Positions 22,141-34,403 of a DNA stretch of 56,571 nucleotides are shown one piece after another. This DNA comes from Pelomyxa schiedti. Its lineage: Eukaryota > Evosea > Pelobiontida > Pelomyxidae. The position numbers and the translations under genes are program-made. The notes under the pieces are model-generated. The model had not been told where the DNA came from. It did no database searches and saw only the letters and a list, made by a program, of their open reading frames with translations. The stretch covers positions 7,195 to 63,765 of the forward strand of contig JAHLWZ010000511.1 of NCBI GenBank assembly GCA_020536535.1, in the 5' to 3' direction. Positions within the stretch are counted from its first letter, which is position 1, and the number at the start of each line of letters is the position of its first letter.

Positions 22141-23607
22141 TTAGTATTTGCCTTCTCTGTTGCGCTTCTGGGTGTTGGTGGGAGCAGGGATCATGAGTCT
22201 CTTGCACCTTATGGTCCTGGTTATGGTGGTGGGGGTCCCACTTCCAGCACTGTCAGCTGCAGCACTAGCAGTGGTAACAGTGGCAGAATTGGGCTCAGTG
22301 TTGATTGGGGTACCTGTGTCAACATGCCAGTGGGGAACCCCCTCTGTGCAACCATCACTGCTCAAACCACTTTCAGAGGCGGTGGCTGCTCGTATTTCCT
22401 TCCACTCCAGTTTTCCTTGCCGGTCTTTACTTGGTGTCTTTGTGATGTGCTGCTTTGATGCAAAGACAGCCTGAAAAAACTGACGTAGACCTGGCCTTTC
22501 AAGAACCACTGGGGGCAAATGCTTTTCCTTGACCTTGCCATGCAGTTGTGAATACAAACTGCTGAGCGCCCCAGATTCTGCGTAGGTGCAATAGCAGATG
22601 TTGAGTTGGAGTGCACTTAACATTGCACCTTTCCACACATTGCCTGGTCGTGGACACCCAAGTATATTGGGAAGACCTGTGCTACGGTACAGAGCGTAGC
22701 ATCCCAAACATGGTCTTTTTGTGCCAGCAACAAGGCCATCAGGGGATGTCACACACTGCAAAATTTCAATAAACCTTTGCTCTGCATGGATGCCTGGGCG
22801 GCCATGAACACAATGCAAAGAGTCAGGATTCAATTGTTGCAGTGTATCCAAGATGCTAGGAACAACTGGCTGTGAGGGATCAATGGGATTGAATTTATTG
22901 TCACATGTTGCAGAGACCGTGAGAGATGGCCCATGTGGTGTGGCTTTAAAGACTTTGAATATGGCAGCTATGATTCCCATGTCTCTCTCTGATGCACCTT
23001 CCCAGTAGCCCTTCCCACTTGAACGTTCTTCGAAGAAGGCCATAGAACGGTAAAGCTTTTTAAACATGCGGATAAGATCTGATTTGAACCCCCCAATGCC
23101 GGGCAAGGTACTATTCCGAACATCCATGCCATCTTGCATTAGAGTGTAGCCACCACTCTTAATTCCACTGAAAATCGTGTTTGCACCCTTTGTATCATTT
23201 GCAGCCAGAAATACATGGTACCTGCTGCTATCAGGGGTTTCTCCTAACTTCAGAACCATCATCTGGAGTTCATCTTCTTCACAGCCCCACGCGATTTTTG
23301 CCCAATATAAAAGAAAAGTGCACATGTGTCGCATGAACTGGCAGGCTCTTCGGTTTGAATAAGAAGCAGGTGTGCGCTCCACCCTGTCTGATGCCACGTA
23401 TCGCCCTGGTTGGTCCCTCCCCTTTTCAAAATTATCCACCACACTCGCCTTCAGATCTTCCGTCAGGTCCTTTGACAGATACTCACAACTGCGGACACGT
23501 TCCTCCAGGGCCGCAATGAGCTTGACCACTGTGTCACTTATCACCCTGTCGTCGACCGTATCGTCTACCGTTTCACCTACAGTTGTTTCTCCGTCGCTGT
23601 CGTCCAT
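22141..23607 (-). CDS. Deaminase-like protein (HAE...PCxxC)
   Basis: Single 488-codon exon, start ATG at 23607. Residues 274-276 are HAE (GIHAEQRFIEIL) and residues 300-303 are CLGC (GTKRPCLGCYAL), the paired zinc-ligand motifs of the cytidine-deaminase-like superfamily. The long variable N-terminal half and the KRPCLGC form recall fungal and bacterial-toxin-like deaminase families (OTT_1508-like) rather than housekeeping CDA or dCMP deaminase; this placement is by memory of motif style. Substrate is unknown. It is transcribed head to head with the MORN-vWA gene (149 bp between start codons). The C-terminus (about 60 residues) is Thr/Ala-rich and basic. Confidence 0.7.
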   Translation of the reverse strand: MDDSDGETTVGETVDDTVDDRVISDTVVKLIAALEERVRSCEYLSKDLTEDLKASVVDNFEKGRDQPGRYVASDRVERTPASYSNRRACQFMRHMCTFLLYWAKIAWGCEEDELQMMVLKLGETPDSSRYHVFLAANDTKGANTIFSGIKSGGYTLMQDGMDVRNSTLPGIGGFKSDLIRMFKKLYRSMAFFEERSSGKGYWEGASERDMGIIAAIFKVFKATPHGPSLTVSATCDNKFNPIDPSQPVVPSILDTLQQLNPDSLHCVHGRPGIHAEQRFIEILQCVTSPDGLVAGTKRPCLGCYALYRSTGLPNILGCPRPGNVWKGAMLSALQLNICYCTYAESGALSSLYSQLHGKVKEKHLPPVVLERPGLRQFFQAVFASKQHITKTPSKDRQGKLEWKEIRAATASESGLSSDGCTEGVPHWHVDTGTPINTEPNSATVTTASAAADSAGSGTPTTITRTIRCKRLMIPAPTNTQKRNREGKY

Positions 23608-23756
23608 ATGGCCAATATCGTCCTCTGAGGTTTTTTATTTTTCCACGTGTTTTCCTGGAGTTTGAACCGAACTACTTTCCTGTGGTTTCGCTTCTATCAG
23701 TCCAATCAAATCAAGGGAAATCACAAAAATTTTTTTTTCCGTGTACGTCAACCCGC
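23608..23756. promoter_or_regulatory. Short shared intergenic region between two divergent genes
   Basis: Only 149 bp separate the start codons of the deaminase-like gene (-) and the MORN-vWA gene (+), so any promoters must overlap or abut. A T-rich stretch is visible (23725-23740). No defined element is recognised. Confidence 0.4.
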
Positions 23757-26700
23757 ATGGACGGAACTGGTAATACTGTAAGCAACAGCGGAGGTACCAG
23801 TGCGGCAGCTACCGTAACCGAGGTGGCCACCACTGGAAGGAAACCGATGCCGGGGGGAGTAAACTGTGGTCCTTTCTTCTTGCAGCTCGCTGCAAGGGTG
23901 GAAGAAGTCACCAACAGGGGAGGGGCAACCCCGCTGCAACTGGCTGAGTTTATCCAGTTGGTGGTCCCCGGTAGGTTCAGCAGGCACGGCGGAATGCTGT
24001 TCCACATGTTTCACAAACTTTTGGAAATACTATGCACTTCCAGCACCAACAGCGGCACCGGCACCGACAGCACCAGCACGACGAGCAGCAGCGTCAACGC
24101 TGCTGTTATTGCTTTCCTGCCATCCAACATCACAGCAGAGATCACTGGCCCTGAGCATGTTAGGTTCCTGTTTGACATAGCAGCTGTTCCTTGCACCAAC
24201 CCCCGCTTTGCACTGCATGTTTTTGCTGACAGGAAGGGCTTGCAGGTTGCCCTGGGACCAGCAGACCCGGGCAAGTTCTGCCTGGACCTTGGGGATGTGG
24301 TGCGTTCAGTGGGGTCCTTAGTTGGTGGGCTGGGACAGGTGGTCACAGGTGCTGATGCAACTAACCCTGCTGATATACTGCCACAAGAAATCAAAGATTT
24401 GCTCTCTAACATCACAGTAACAGACTTCTACATTGGAACCACTGAAAAAATGGTGCCTGTATTCAAGCTCACCCTTGAGTACAAGCGCCCACATGAGATC
24501 TGGTCACTCAAGCTGGAGAGTATTACTCTCAAATTGTGCATTAGGTACTACAATGACACTATATGCTCTGGTGGAAAACTCAAGCTGCAAATGGAGGTTA
24601 ACCCAAATGAGAAGCTCTTCCTCAGTGCAGCAATTCCAAGTCTCAGTGGGCCCTGGGTGTTCCGGGTGAGGTCCCACTGGGAATATCCAGTAAACTTTGG
24701 AAGTCTAGTTGCAGGTCTCATAACTGACAAAGATCTGCCTGGTTGGATAACAAAAAGGCTGCCAGAGATAAGTGACATCAAAGGAAAGCTGGTTGTTGGT
24801 GGGGGCACTCCCTTTAGCTTTTATTTTAGCATAACCAACATGAGGACTCCCTGGCAACCAATAAAGCCTGATGAGATTGGTGGTTCTAGCGTTTTATTGC
24901 GCAATTTTGGACTCACTGTGGGGAGGCGTAACAGCAGGTTCCACCTTGCATTTGCAGCTTTTTTGGATATTGGAGACATCTCCATCCCCCTTATCTTCAG
25001 TTCCAGTGCATCTGGCCAGCTCCAGCTCTGCTTGGTTTCTGGTGACGAGCCCTTCAAGATAAATGATCTGGGGGACCTCACATTGCCTGGTGGGCAGAAG
25101 GTTGGAAGCCTGGCTGGCATAGAAGACATTTTAGACTGGTTTCAGGAGCTGGACATCAGTATTGACACCTTCCAGCTCAATGTGATCCCGTTTACTGTCA
25201 AGTCCTTTGAGTTCCAGGTCAGCAGTCATGGAACAAAGACAATCTGGGACTACCTGACAATTTCAAACATGCTCTGGCAGCTTCAGGTCGACTCCCCCTT
25301 CGATGGCACAGCACGGAAAGTCAGATGGAATGCCAGCATTTCCTTGTCCATTCCTGGAGTCAAGTCCTTGGTGCTGGCGGGCTCTTGCACTGACAAGGGG
25401 TGTACAGTGCGAGGTTCAATTGAGGAACTGTCTATTGTGGATCTCCTTGAAGGCTTTGGGCTGCCCTCACTTGACAATTTGGGGTTTGATGTTCGGGCAA
25501 TCACAACTTTTAGGAAGATCTCTGCTCAGTTCTCCTTTGGAGGCCCTACAACACAAAGGGTTTTTTCTCTCAAAGGAGAACTTGGTGGCATTGTTTTCCA
25601 ATTCAAAAGGGCATACTCTACTGCAGGAACCCACACCTCCATATCATTCAATCGAATTGAGAGGCTTCTTCTGTTGGTTAACCTGTCACTGGAAGATTTA
25701 GAAGTTAACCTCAAGTACACATCAGGAAAGCACTCAGCATGGAGCCTTCAAGGTTGCCTGCACATGGTGAGCCCTCACAGTGTGATATTGACAAACCTCG
25801 CGGAATACATGCATTTCACTGAAGATCCGAAAGTGGTCATTGAGTACACCAATGGCAGTGTTTCCATCAGGCCAAAGGTGGTACCACCATCAATTAAGCT
25901 CCTTAAGGGTAGTGTTGTTATAAGGGATATCGACTTGCAGCTGAACCCAACAACCCCATCAGTTTCACTGTCATGCAAGCTTGACCTCAAAACCCTGCAG
26001 GACCTCATCAAGTGTGATCTCAGCTTTCATGGTTCTGCCAAGGTGTCTCTGAGACAACCCATCTTCAGGGGGGAATTTGGCCTGCAGAGCGACTGTGGTG
26101 TCAGGCTTCTGAAGGGACTGTGGTTCAAGGAGTTGTTTTTGTCAATCGAAGATGAAACTGTTGGCTTCAAAGGAGCAATGACTGTGGGAAAACCTCCAGA
26201 AGAGGCATCGGAGCTGGACAAGATTGAAGTGTCTGCCCTGATTGGGCCTGAGCTGATAGACACTGTATTCAAGGGTATGTTCCCCCCTGGTGTACCCTTG
26301 ACGATCCCTGACTGCTTGGACAAGTTCACTGAGGGGGAATTCCAGATTCATGATCCACTGAAGGGGATCATGTCCCCATGCATACTGTCTGGATACTGTG
26401 AGCAAGACATACGTGAATTCTTTTTGTCTGCCAGTAAACTTGGAGTGGCGGTGCTGCCATCCAGCACTGACTGCCCACTTCCACCAATCATTGTGCAATT
26501 GTGGAATCAGGTGCGGCAGCCCAAGCAAGGCAGTGCAGAATGTAGGCCTCTTGACAGGCCCTTGTTGGTGGAATTCAAGCCAAAGGAATTGAAGTTTGGT
26601 TTGTGCTGCAAGCTTGAGATCCCCCTGTTCCACTTCAAGGCAATTGTGGATGTCACTTTTGGATTGGAGTATGGCTTGAGTGCAAAGGGGTTCATGTGGC

Positions 26701-29700
26701 CCCTGCGTGTGCCTCACAGTAATATTGGTCCAATTCCAGCAGGTTCTTTGCTGGAGATCACAGATTACCATCAAATTATGGGACCTTATATTTCACTCCA
26801 GCTTCCCGGCTTGCTTACATTCTTCAAACCTGCAGCACTTGAGACCACAGGACTAGCATTCAGTGGTCGTGTTAGACTGTTCAATTGCCTGGAGTCAAGC
26901 ATCTTTGGGAGGCTTGATAGAGATGGCCTTATCTTTGACTTCAGGCTGCAGCTGGACAACTGGGCACACACATACCATATACTGGATACCAGAATCTACA
27001 TCCGAGTAGGCAGCAATGGATTCACATTCAAGACACACATTGCCATCAATGTGGACACAGATAAAATGGACCTGGGTCCCCTCAATCACCTCAAGTATCT
27101 CATTCCCTCATTCTTTGCCAGTGCCAGTGTTGAATGCTCTTCAAGCTTCACTGAAGGTAATTCTGTTTTGAGGGTGAACGTGCAGCTCAACTTCCTATCA
27201 TTCCATGTTGAGTTCAACCTGGACTGTGAGGCCCTCTCCTTTAGGGACATCCCAAAGGCCATTTTGTTAGAGCTTCCAAAGCAACTGTACCGCCAGGCAA
27301 AAAATATTCTGGCTGGCCTGGCAACACAACTGGGGGATGCTGTTGTGTCTTTTATTGATAGAGTGAAATCTCTTGTGGAGGAAGGTCCAAACCTGCTGCA
27401 GAGAGGAATCGCTAAAATCTTGGGGCTTGACAACAACAGCAAAAGGCTCAGGGAGATAGACTTACAGATCATCCAACAGATCCAATGCATAAGGGAAGCA
27501 GTGAAAACACAGCAGCGGGACCTTGCTGAGAGCCGCCTTGAGTTTGCAAATACAAGGTATATGGCTGAACAAAACCAGCAAGACATTGCAGAACTTAAAA
27601 GAGAAATGGAAGGAAAAGTAGATTCACTGAATCAGCGCATTAACGAAACCAACAGTAAGCTCCAAGCAGAAATCACAAAAAACACCAAGGCACTCCAGGA
27701 CCTCCAGTGTGAGATGCTTGAGCTGCACAAGCAGACAATGGGAGAAATGAAAAAGAAGTTCAGCCAACTGGTGCACCGCATTGAAGTTGTGGACTTCAAC
27801 TCACTGTGCATGAACCTTGAGTACCAGCTGACAGGGATACGAGGCCCATGCCTGCAGCTGCTAAACAACATTGATGACCCAGATTATTTTTCTCGGCAGA
27901 GGCCCTTCCTGGAAAACATGACAACACAAATAATGCAGCTGTCAGCATCCCTCCTGGGAGCATGCTTGGGTGGCAAGCAAAAGTCTCTCTTTGAACGGTA
28001 TTATGACCTAATGCTGATGCAAAAAAGCACAGCAGCCATTGAATCAATAACTGAGAGGTACCAAGACATCATCCAGTACCTCGTGCAGCACATGAAGATG
28101 GCACAGCTTATGGAGTTTCTCAGCCGATTTCCTCGTGTGGAAGATGCTCTTCATCAGCTGCCCTCTGGCCACAAACTCAACTCCCACCTGGTATTGGTTG
28201 TTGCAGAGGCCCATGGGTTCAAATACATCAAGCATGGGGTGAACAGAGGGATTTTAAAACTGGAATCTGCTCCAATGGGAGTTACAGGGGTAGTCTCTGG
28301 GAGGTTGGATTTCATGGGTACCCCAGAAGACAGGAAAGAGCGGGATACCTTTGTGGGGGGGATGAAAACCACAGAGAACAACATAGAAGAAGAAACCCAT
28401 GCACTGTGCTTGCGCCACAGCTCAGGGTCCTGCTTGGTGGGTGGCAGCACTCCTCCTGATCCAGGGGCCCTCTCTGCCAATTTGAAGGTTCAGCTGGAGG
28501 AACTCACGTACCAGTGGGACATGCAACTAAAGCCCCTGTCCGCGGAAATGGAGAATGTGATGTTGCATGGAAAGGGCACACTCACCTTTTCAAACAAGAA
28601 TGAGTTCCGAGGTGTCTGGGACAGCAACCAGGTGCAAGGCGAAGGCGCCTACTTCTTTGCTGGCTCCTGTGACCCAGTCTGGCAGGGCTACTGGTCCCAG
28701 AAGTCTGCAAATAATGCCAAAGGGGAAGTGGAGATGGAAATCAAGTTCAAGTTGCATCCGTTCTTTGGGAATGGTGTGTTCCGGGGCACCTGCTCCAACA
28801 TGCTTCTCCCAAATGGAAAAGGAACAATTGAATTCGGCGGAAACAGCTACATGGGCATGCTGGAATCTGGACATTTGCATGGGGAGGGGCAGATGCACTG
28901 GGCAAATGGAACCACATACACAGGGAGCTGGGAGAACAACCAGAGGAGGGGAAAAGGTAAAGCATGCTTTCCTGATGGTCGCTGCTATGATGGAGACTGG
29001 CTGGAGGATAAGCCTCATGGTTATGGAGCACTATACTGGCCAAGTGGTGACTTTTTCCAGGGTGAATTTCAGAATGGCTGCAGGAGTGGACAAGGCACGC
29101 TGTGCTTCCATGGTGACGGCCACTACCAGGGGGATTGGGTGGCAGACCAGATGCATGGACATGGTGAACGGGTCTGGGGTAATGGCATTGCATATGTGGG
29201 CAATTGGGACCACGGGCTTGCATCTTGCATAACAGATGAAAAGCTTCAAAGCCTTTTGTCTTGTTATGAGGATATGAAAACCACTGTTTTGGAGGGGAAG
29301 CTCAGCGAAAGTAACAAGAACCTCGCTAATGCGCTGGATAGCAAACAGTTCGACCTTGTGGAGGGATTCCTGGAAGCGGGTCCGACACAAAAGAAGAACA
29401 TTGGCCAAGTGCAAGCCTGGGTGTCAAGGAAAATGGAAGAGCTTAAGCAAGCAGTGCAGTGGTGGCTACCACTTGAGCAGAATGCTGCCGCCAATGCAGC
29501 ATCAATTGCTGATTTATTCAAGTCACTTCAGATGGTGTGTAACTTCCTGCAAGGAACCCCTGAGAGCCCAAGGGCGGCACCAGTAATTATAGCTAAGTTC
29601 AAAAGTGACCTTGGTAATTTACAGCGTATTGTGAATGACGTCATTGGTGCAACTATTAATCAAGTGCAAGGACTCAGCAAACAAGGTTTTTCATTTTTAT

Positions 29701-31881
29701 TTGTCTCTTGGCTTAAATTTTTGTGATATTCAGGGCGTGTGGCAAAGGCAATTGAACATGTGAAAGTTCTGAAGCAGGTCCAACTCTCTCTGACAGTGGC
29801 GAACGTCTTGCAAGAGCCAGGGATAGCTGCTCTACGTACCCTTCTGGATGATTTTCTGGATGAAACGAAGTTGCTGGACGAAAAGATAAATGAGGCAACA
29901 CAGAATGGCATCGACTGTGCCAAAATCAACCTGTTGTTTGGCACTGCGGGAGGTGAACAGGTGAAGCAAAGGGTGGCCGATGTGGTAAAAATGAAGTGCA
30001 GCGCAATTGAGGAGCGGCCAGGAGCGGAGTTCGAACTGGAGGATCTGGCAGGTTCACTGCTAACACTGAAGCCGGAGCTTTTGAGCTCCATCAATGCTGT
30101 TATTGGCAAAGCTAAAGACCGCATGAGGAAGAACAATGAAAACCGGGAGCGGGTTGTGCTTTCTCTGTTCAACGATAGATATGCAGAAGGGGTGCAAAGA
30201 GAACTCCTGAAGCTCAAAAAGGAATGGGACAAGAGTGTCTATGATAAACTGATTCTTGATCTGACTGGATCCTTCAACCAACTGTGTGTGGACAGGGCAA
30301 GCGTGTCCCCAAGTTCGTTTGAGTTCCTCTGGAAGGCCTCCAGTCTGATACAAGACCTCCCTTCCTCTGAGTTCACAAAGCTCTGCCAAGAGTTTCTGAG
30401 TATTTCCCTTGATATGATAAAAAAGATCCAGAAGGAAACGGAACCCATAGTCACCGCCGAATTCAACAAAGTTGCTTGCTTGCCAGGGCCCAAACAATCA
30501 CAGCTCACTGGATTGGGACTTGTGCTCTTCATATTGCCGTATTGTACCAGACAGGATGGTATATTTTCAGGGGATCCCCTTCGAGAGAAAGCTTCCAGCA
30601 TGGTTAGAGAGTGTACCGCCCTGATGGAAGCCATAAAGAACCAGGCTGAGAAACTCCACAATGCTTTCCATTCTTCTCTAAGTTGCGGCAACTTCTTGGA
30701 GGTTACAACCGTCCTGCCTGATATAAAGAGGTTGGAGTTGGGTCACAAGTGTCTGCAACCACTGGTAGCCCAGCTCCAGTTGAATCACCCTGCTTTTCCC
30801 ACGTTCCAGGAATCTTGCAATAAAGCCAAGGAACAACTCGCCAAGATGTCTGCTGAATGCGATTATAAACTGGATGTTCACACTCCTGCCAGCTTTGCAG
30901 AAGTTGAAGTGATCTGGAAATCTGAAGCTGCAGTGCATCACCTGTTCAAGGAGGTACCTGAAACCACAGTCGAGTTTGAGATAAAGCAAAAGGTGACGAA
31001 GTTTTTCAATGAAAGGCACGCAACTGCTCTGAACCTATGGGATGCAGAGCCCAGGAATTATGCAGCAATAAACGAACTCCTGGTTCTCTTCATAAACGGC
31101 AGGTCTCTCTGTGGCACTTTGAACATTGGACCTCCCCAACAATTCATGGAAAAAGTGCTGGAGGGAGTAAGGACCGCTGCACTGCCACCTGTGCCAGATC
31201 CAAGCGAAGTTGCGAACATGCTTCGTGACGTTTCGACCCACAGCTGCTTCACGATAATGTGTGTGGACGAGTCTGGCTCAATGGACAGAGATCCCTGGAT
31301 TTCCCTGAAGACCGCTGTCGAAGCCTTTTGCACCCGGCGCATCTCACAATGCGCACAAGCTTGTCTCCCTTGTGAAGATAGGGTCTGGGTGATTGGGTAC
31401 ACAGATAGTGCCTTCCACCGAATACCAAGTTCACTCGAGGCAGAACCTGAACGTCTTGTTTCCGGACTTAGTTCCCGCCTCACTCACTTTGATGGTGGGA
31501 TGGCGTCTTTCCAAGCTCCACTTACTGCTGTCAAGCAAGTATTGGATGGTCCAGGCAATTGGAGGTTCATCAGGCCTCCTCTTTTTTCCCCCTCAACTCA
31601 CTGTTGGAAATAGGCCTGTTGCGGATATGATGAAAGTGCTTCTGTTCACGACTTATAGCAAGTGTGACGACGGTGATGCCGAAATGCAAAAGCTGTACAA
31701 CGCACACCCAGACTTGAAGGTGTTTGTTGTTGGATTTGGGGAGGGGTGTGATGCCGAAAGGCTCAAAAGTCTGGCTGCACAAGGTCATGGCTCCTACTTC
31801 GCCGGACTAGACTCGGCAGCACTTATGAGAGTGTTTGACACTTTGGCTACTGCTATCTCTGCCCCGGTGATGTTTGCTTGA
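23757..31881 (+). CDS. Giant modular protein: beta-rich repeats, coiled coil, MORN repeats, C-terminal vWA
   Basis: Three exons (23757-29685, 29734-31564, 31614-31881) with introns of 48 and 49 bp give 2675 residues. Residues ~100-1230 are a series of similar ~150-200 residue beta-rich units with recurring patterns of the type 'W...G....F.V..F' (for example ITVTDFYIG, LDISIDTFQLNV, IEVSALIGP); I do not recognise the fold. A coiled coil spans ~1234-1345. Seven or so MORN repeats lie at ~1600-1822 (GEGQMHWANGTTYTGSW, YDGDWLEDKPHGYGALYW). A helical region follows, then a von Willebrand A domain from ~2480 with metal-site motif DESGSM (D at ~2488). MORN and vWA modules suggest a scaffold or adhesion role. 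The start is the ATG at 23757; an in-frame open stretch runs upstream to 23583 but looks non-coding. Confidence 0.85.
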
Positions 31882-31926
31882 AGTTACTTATTTGAACCCC
31901 TTAACTAATTTCAAATTTAGGGTTGT

Positions 31927-33303
31927 ATGTTCAAAATTGAGGGTAGTGACTGCTATGTAGGACAATCCTGTCCAATTCCTTTTCATCCATTCCGGCTGGA
32001 TGTACAACCAAACGTAAGCGGAGGCATGACTTCACCACCAGAAAAGATGACACATGGCGAGACTTGCTTTGACGGAGCATCCCTCTTGCCAATAGGTTCT
32101 TATTTCATTTGTTAACTATCGTTGAGCTTAACACTTATTCTTATTGATTTTTGGGTGGAGAAACTGCTTGGCACCGGCTCAAATGCTGCTGTGTTCGAAG
32201 TGAAATTCCAAACCACAACATACAACTACAGCCTAACCCGTTCCCCATCATCATTGACTTCGTGTGCGAATGCCTGTGCTTCAGATTCTACAGCAGCAAA
32301 AACAAGAGACATGGTGATGAAGATCATTTTCAACTGGGAGAACGCACCCCAGCAGGCATTGTTGCAGAGCAAATACATGACTGAGTGTATTATCCTCTCA
32401 TTGGTTCCGGATCACCCAAACGTGATCCACCCTCTTGGTGCTTTGGTCATCCCTTGGTATTTCCCCTCTTGCAAAATGGTACCTTTTTTCAACTCCGCCA
32501 CAGCCTGCCAGCTGAGTTTGTGGAGAAAATACCAAGTGACAAAATGTATTTCAGGGAGAAACTGGCCAACAACAAGTCATTGGCCATCGTGATGCCCCAT
32601 TGTGGGATCACCTTGTCATCGTTCTTCTCGTCATCATCCTCCAGCAACAATTTGACGGTTGAAGGTGCATGGAATCTGTTTTTTCAAGGACTCCGTGCCA
32701 TCTGTCACATCGAGTCACATTTCGTCGTTCACAGGTTTGTTCCCAATTCCCACTCGATGACCAACACTGTAACAAAAACACAGGGACATAAAGGGAGACA
32801 ACATTCTCATTGATCCAGAGACTGGAAAGCTGACACTGATCGACTTTGGTGAGTCTCAGCACTGCCCAAACATGGAGGTACATCTGTCGGCCATGTCACT
32901 ACCATGGGGAAACACTGGCACGATGCCACCAGAGCTGAGCGTTTTTCTCAAGAGGATCACAAGGGGAACAAGTGGTGTGTTCTCATACTCAAAGTGTGAC
33001 TCCTTTGCACTCGCCCTCACCTTCTGGAATGCCCTTCTGCCACAGGCCCACAGGTTCATTGGGAGTTCAATGAACCACGACATGAGCACGTTCAACACAC
33101 AGTCACTTCTCAGCCACTTCCCAGTGCCTTTGTTTTCTTTGGCAAGGTCACACCCACAACAACAGGCGAGGGAATCACCACAACAACAAACACGACAACA
33201 CCAACATGACAGCGTGCTCGAGTCAGTGATGATTGGGATGATGAACCCTGACAAAGCAGCCAGGCTCGGTGCTGCTGATGCCATCCATGAACTCACTTCT
33301 TAG
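31927..33303 (+). CDS. Divergent eukaryotic protein kinase
   Basis: Exons ~32116-32456, 32504-32734 and 32784-33303 (introns of 47 and 49 bp). The N-terminal exon (ATG at 31927) joins through a junction I could not resolve in frame. Gly loop LGTGSNAAVFEV, catalytic Lys in VMKII, and the active loop HRDIKGDNIL, formed only after splicing, followed by IDFGE. The APE position reads MPPEL. All catalytic residues are present, so it should be active. The GxxNAAVFE loop and the HPNVIHPL segment recall PINK1-type kinases, but I cannot claim orthology. The gene begins 45 bp after the preceding stop codon. Confidence 0.85.
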
Positions 33304-33435
33304 AAGATCGTCAATTCATGATTGCCACTCTTTTTGTTCCACAACAGACATGCCAGTAAATTGGTCCCCTTTGTGAAATCGTCCAACTCCTTCACTCGTG
33401 AGTGAAAACGCTCCATATCCGCTGTTGTTGTTACA

Positions 33436-34300
33436 ATGCTGTTACGTCCGAATCGATCACCACGCTTATTCTTTGAATTCGATGTGTACCAAGTCCCCAA
33501 GATAATTAAAAAGGAAACCGTCATGGTGCGAGCTGTTGCAATATACTCCAAAGACGTCTCCAAAACAGCTCCAATCGAACTCACACCAACATGGACATTC
33601 AATGAGCTTGCGAGGGCTATTTCCTCACAGCTGGGCTGGCAAGTGGGTTCGGTTTATTTTGGAAAACGCAAAAGGTTGTTTTCTACCACCACTGTTGAAA
33701 AGACTTTAGCAGAGTACCACCTTGCAAATGATGAAACAATGCTGTGTGTTGTCCTCGAATGTGACGGAGGTCGAGCTCAGATTAGTTTTTCCTCAGTGCC
33801 TAAGATTCCCAGGTGTCGGTTTTGGCTTCTCCACAATGAAGACCATTAAGACCTGTTCATGGCAGCCTGCTCCCAAGTGGCGTAACCATATACCTGGTAA
33901 TCTATTCCATTATCTTGATGTAAAGCTTATCAAGCCAAAGGTTTGAATCTGGAGGGAACATGTGCGTCACCCCTGTCTCAATGTGAGGCCTCAGGAAAGA
34001 GGGTCATTGTACCTTGTGGTCTGGGCACGTTTGACATTGGGGAATGCTCCTCTGAGGCAAAATGCCCTATCTGTCATCAGTCTCTTGTTGTTGAATCGGT
34101 GGATAACTGTGCTGTGAACAACTGGTGCGTGTCACGCAAATACTTGAGAAAACTAACTTGTGATAAGTCATTGGCAATACATTGGATCTACCAAAGGCCG
34201 GCGACAGGAAGATAGTGGAACAGTAGGAAATGAATGTGGTTGGTTTCCAACTGACACTGTTCAGTGGAGCTACCTCAAGATCACAACAAGAAGCTGCTAG
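33436..34300 (+). CDS. Ubiquitin-like domain protein with C-terminal Cys module
   Basis: Four exons (33436-33769, 33813-33896, 33941-34124, 34168-34300), introns 43-44 bp, total 735 nt, 244 residues; phases all agree. Residues ~30-110 form a ubiquitin-like fold (TPTWTFNELARAISSQLGW, then LAEYHLANDETMLCVVLE). Residues ~140-244 hold a Cys module: NLEGTC, C-EASGKRVIV, GLGTFDIGE, AKCPICHQ, then a Cys-Trp/Gly strand region (NNCHWQYIG). The AKCPIC ligand pair suggests zinc binding. A comparable module ends the caspase encoded convergently next door. The start is the first ATG of the open frame; MVRAV (33523) is an alternative. Confidence 0.78.
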
Positions 34301-34403
34301 AGTCACAGTTAGCTGCACCAAGTCTAACCCCAATAACTCTCTGAAACGCTCCTGGAGCGAAGGTGTCTCAGACAATTTTATTTTTATTACAGTGACACCT
34401 GGG

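Noticed and set aside
23583-23756. Upstream in-frame extension of the MORN-vWA protein
   Set aside because: It would overlap the start of the divergent deaminase-like gene and reads Phe-rich, unlike the coding region after 23757.
28567-29232. 221-codon ORF inside the MORN region (+1 frame) and long reverse frames there
   Set aside because: Shadow frames of the MORN-repeat codons; no independent start context or motif.
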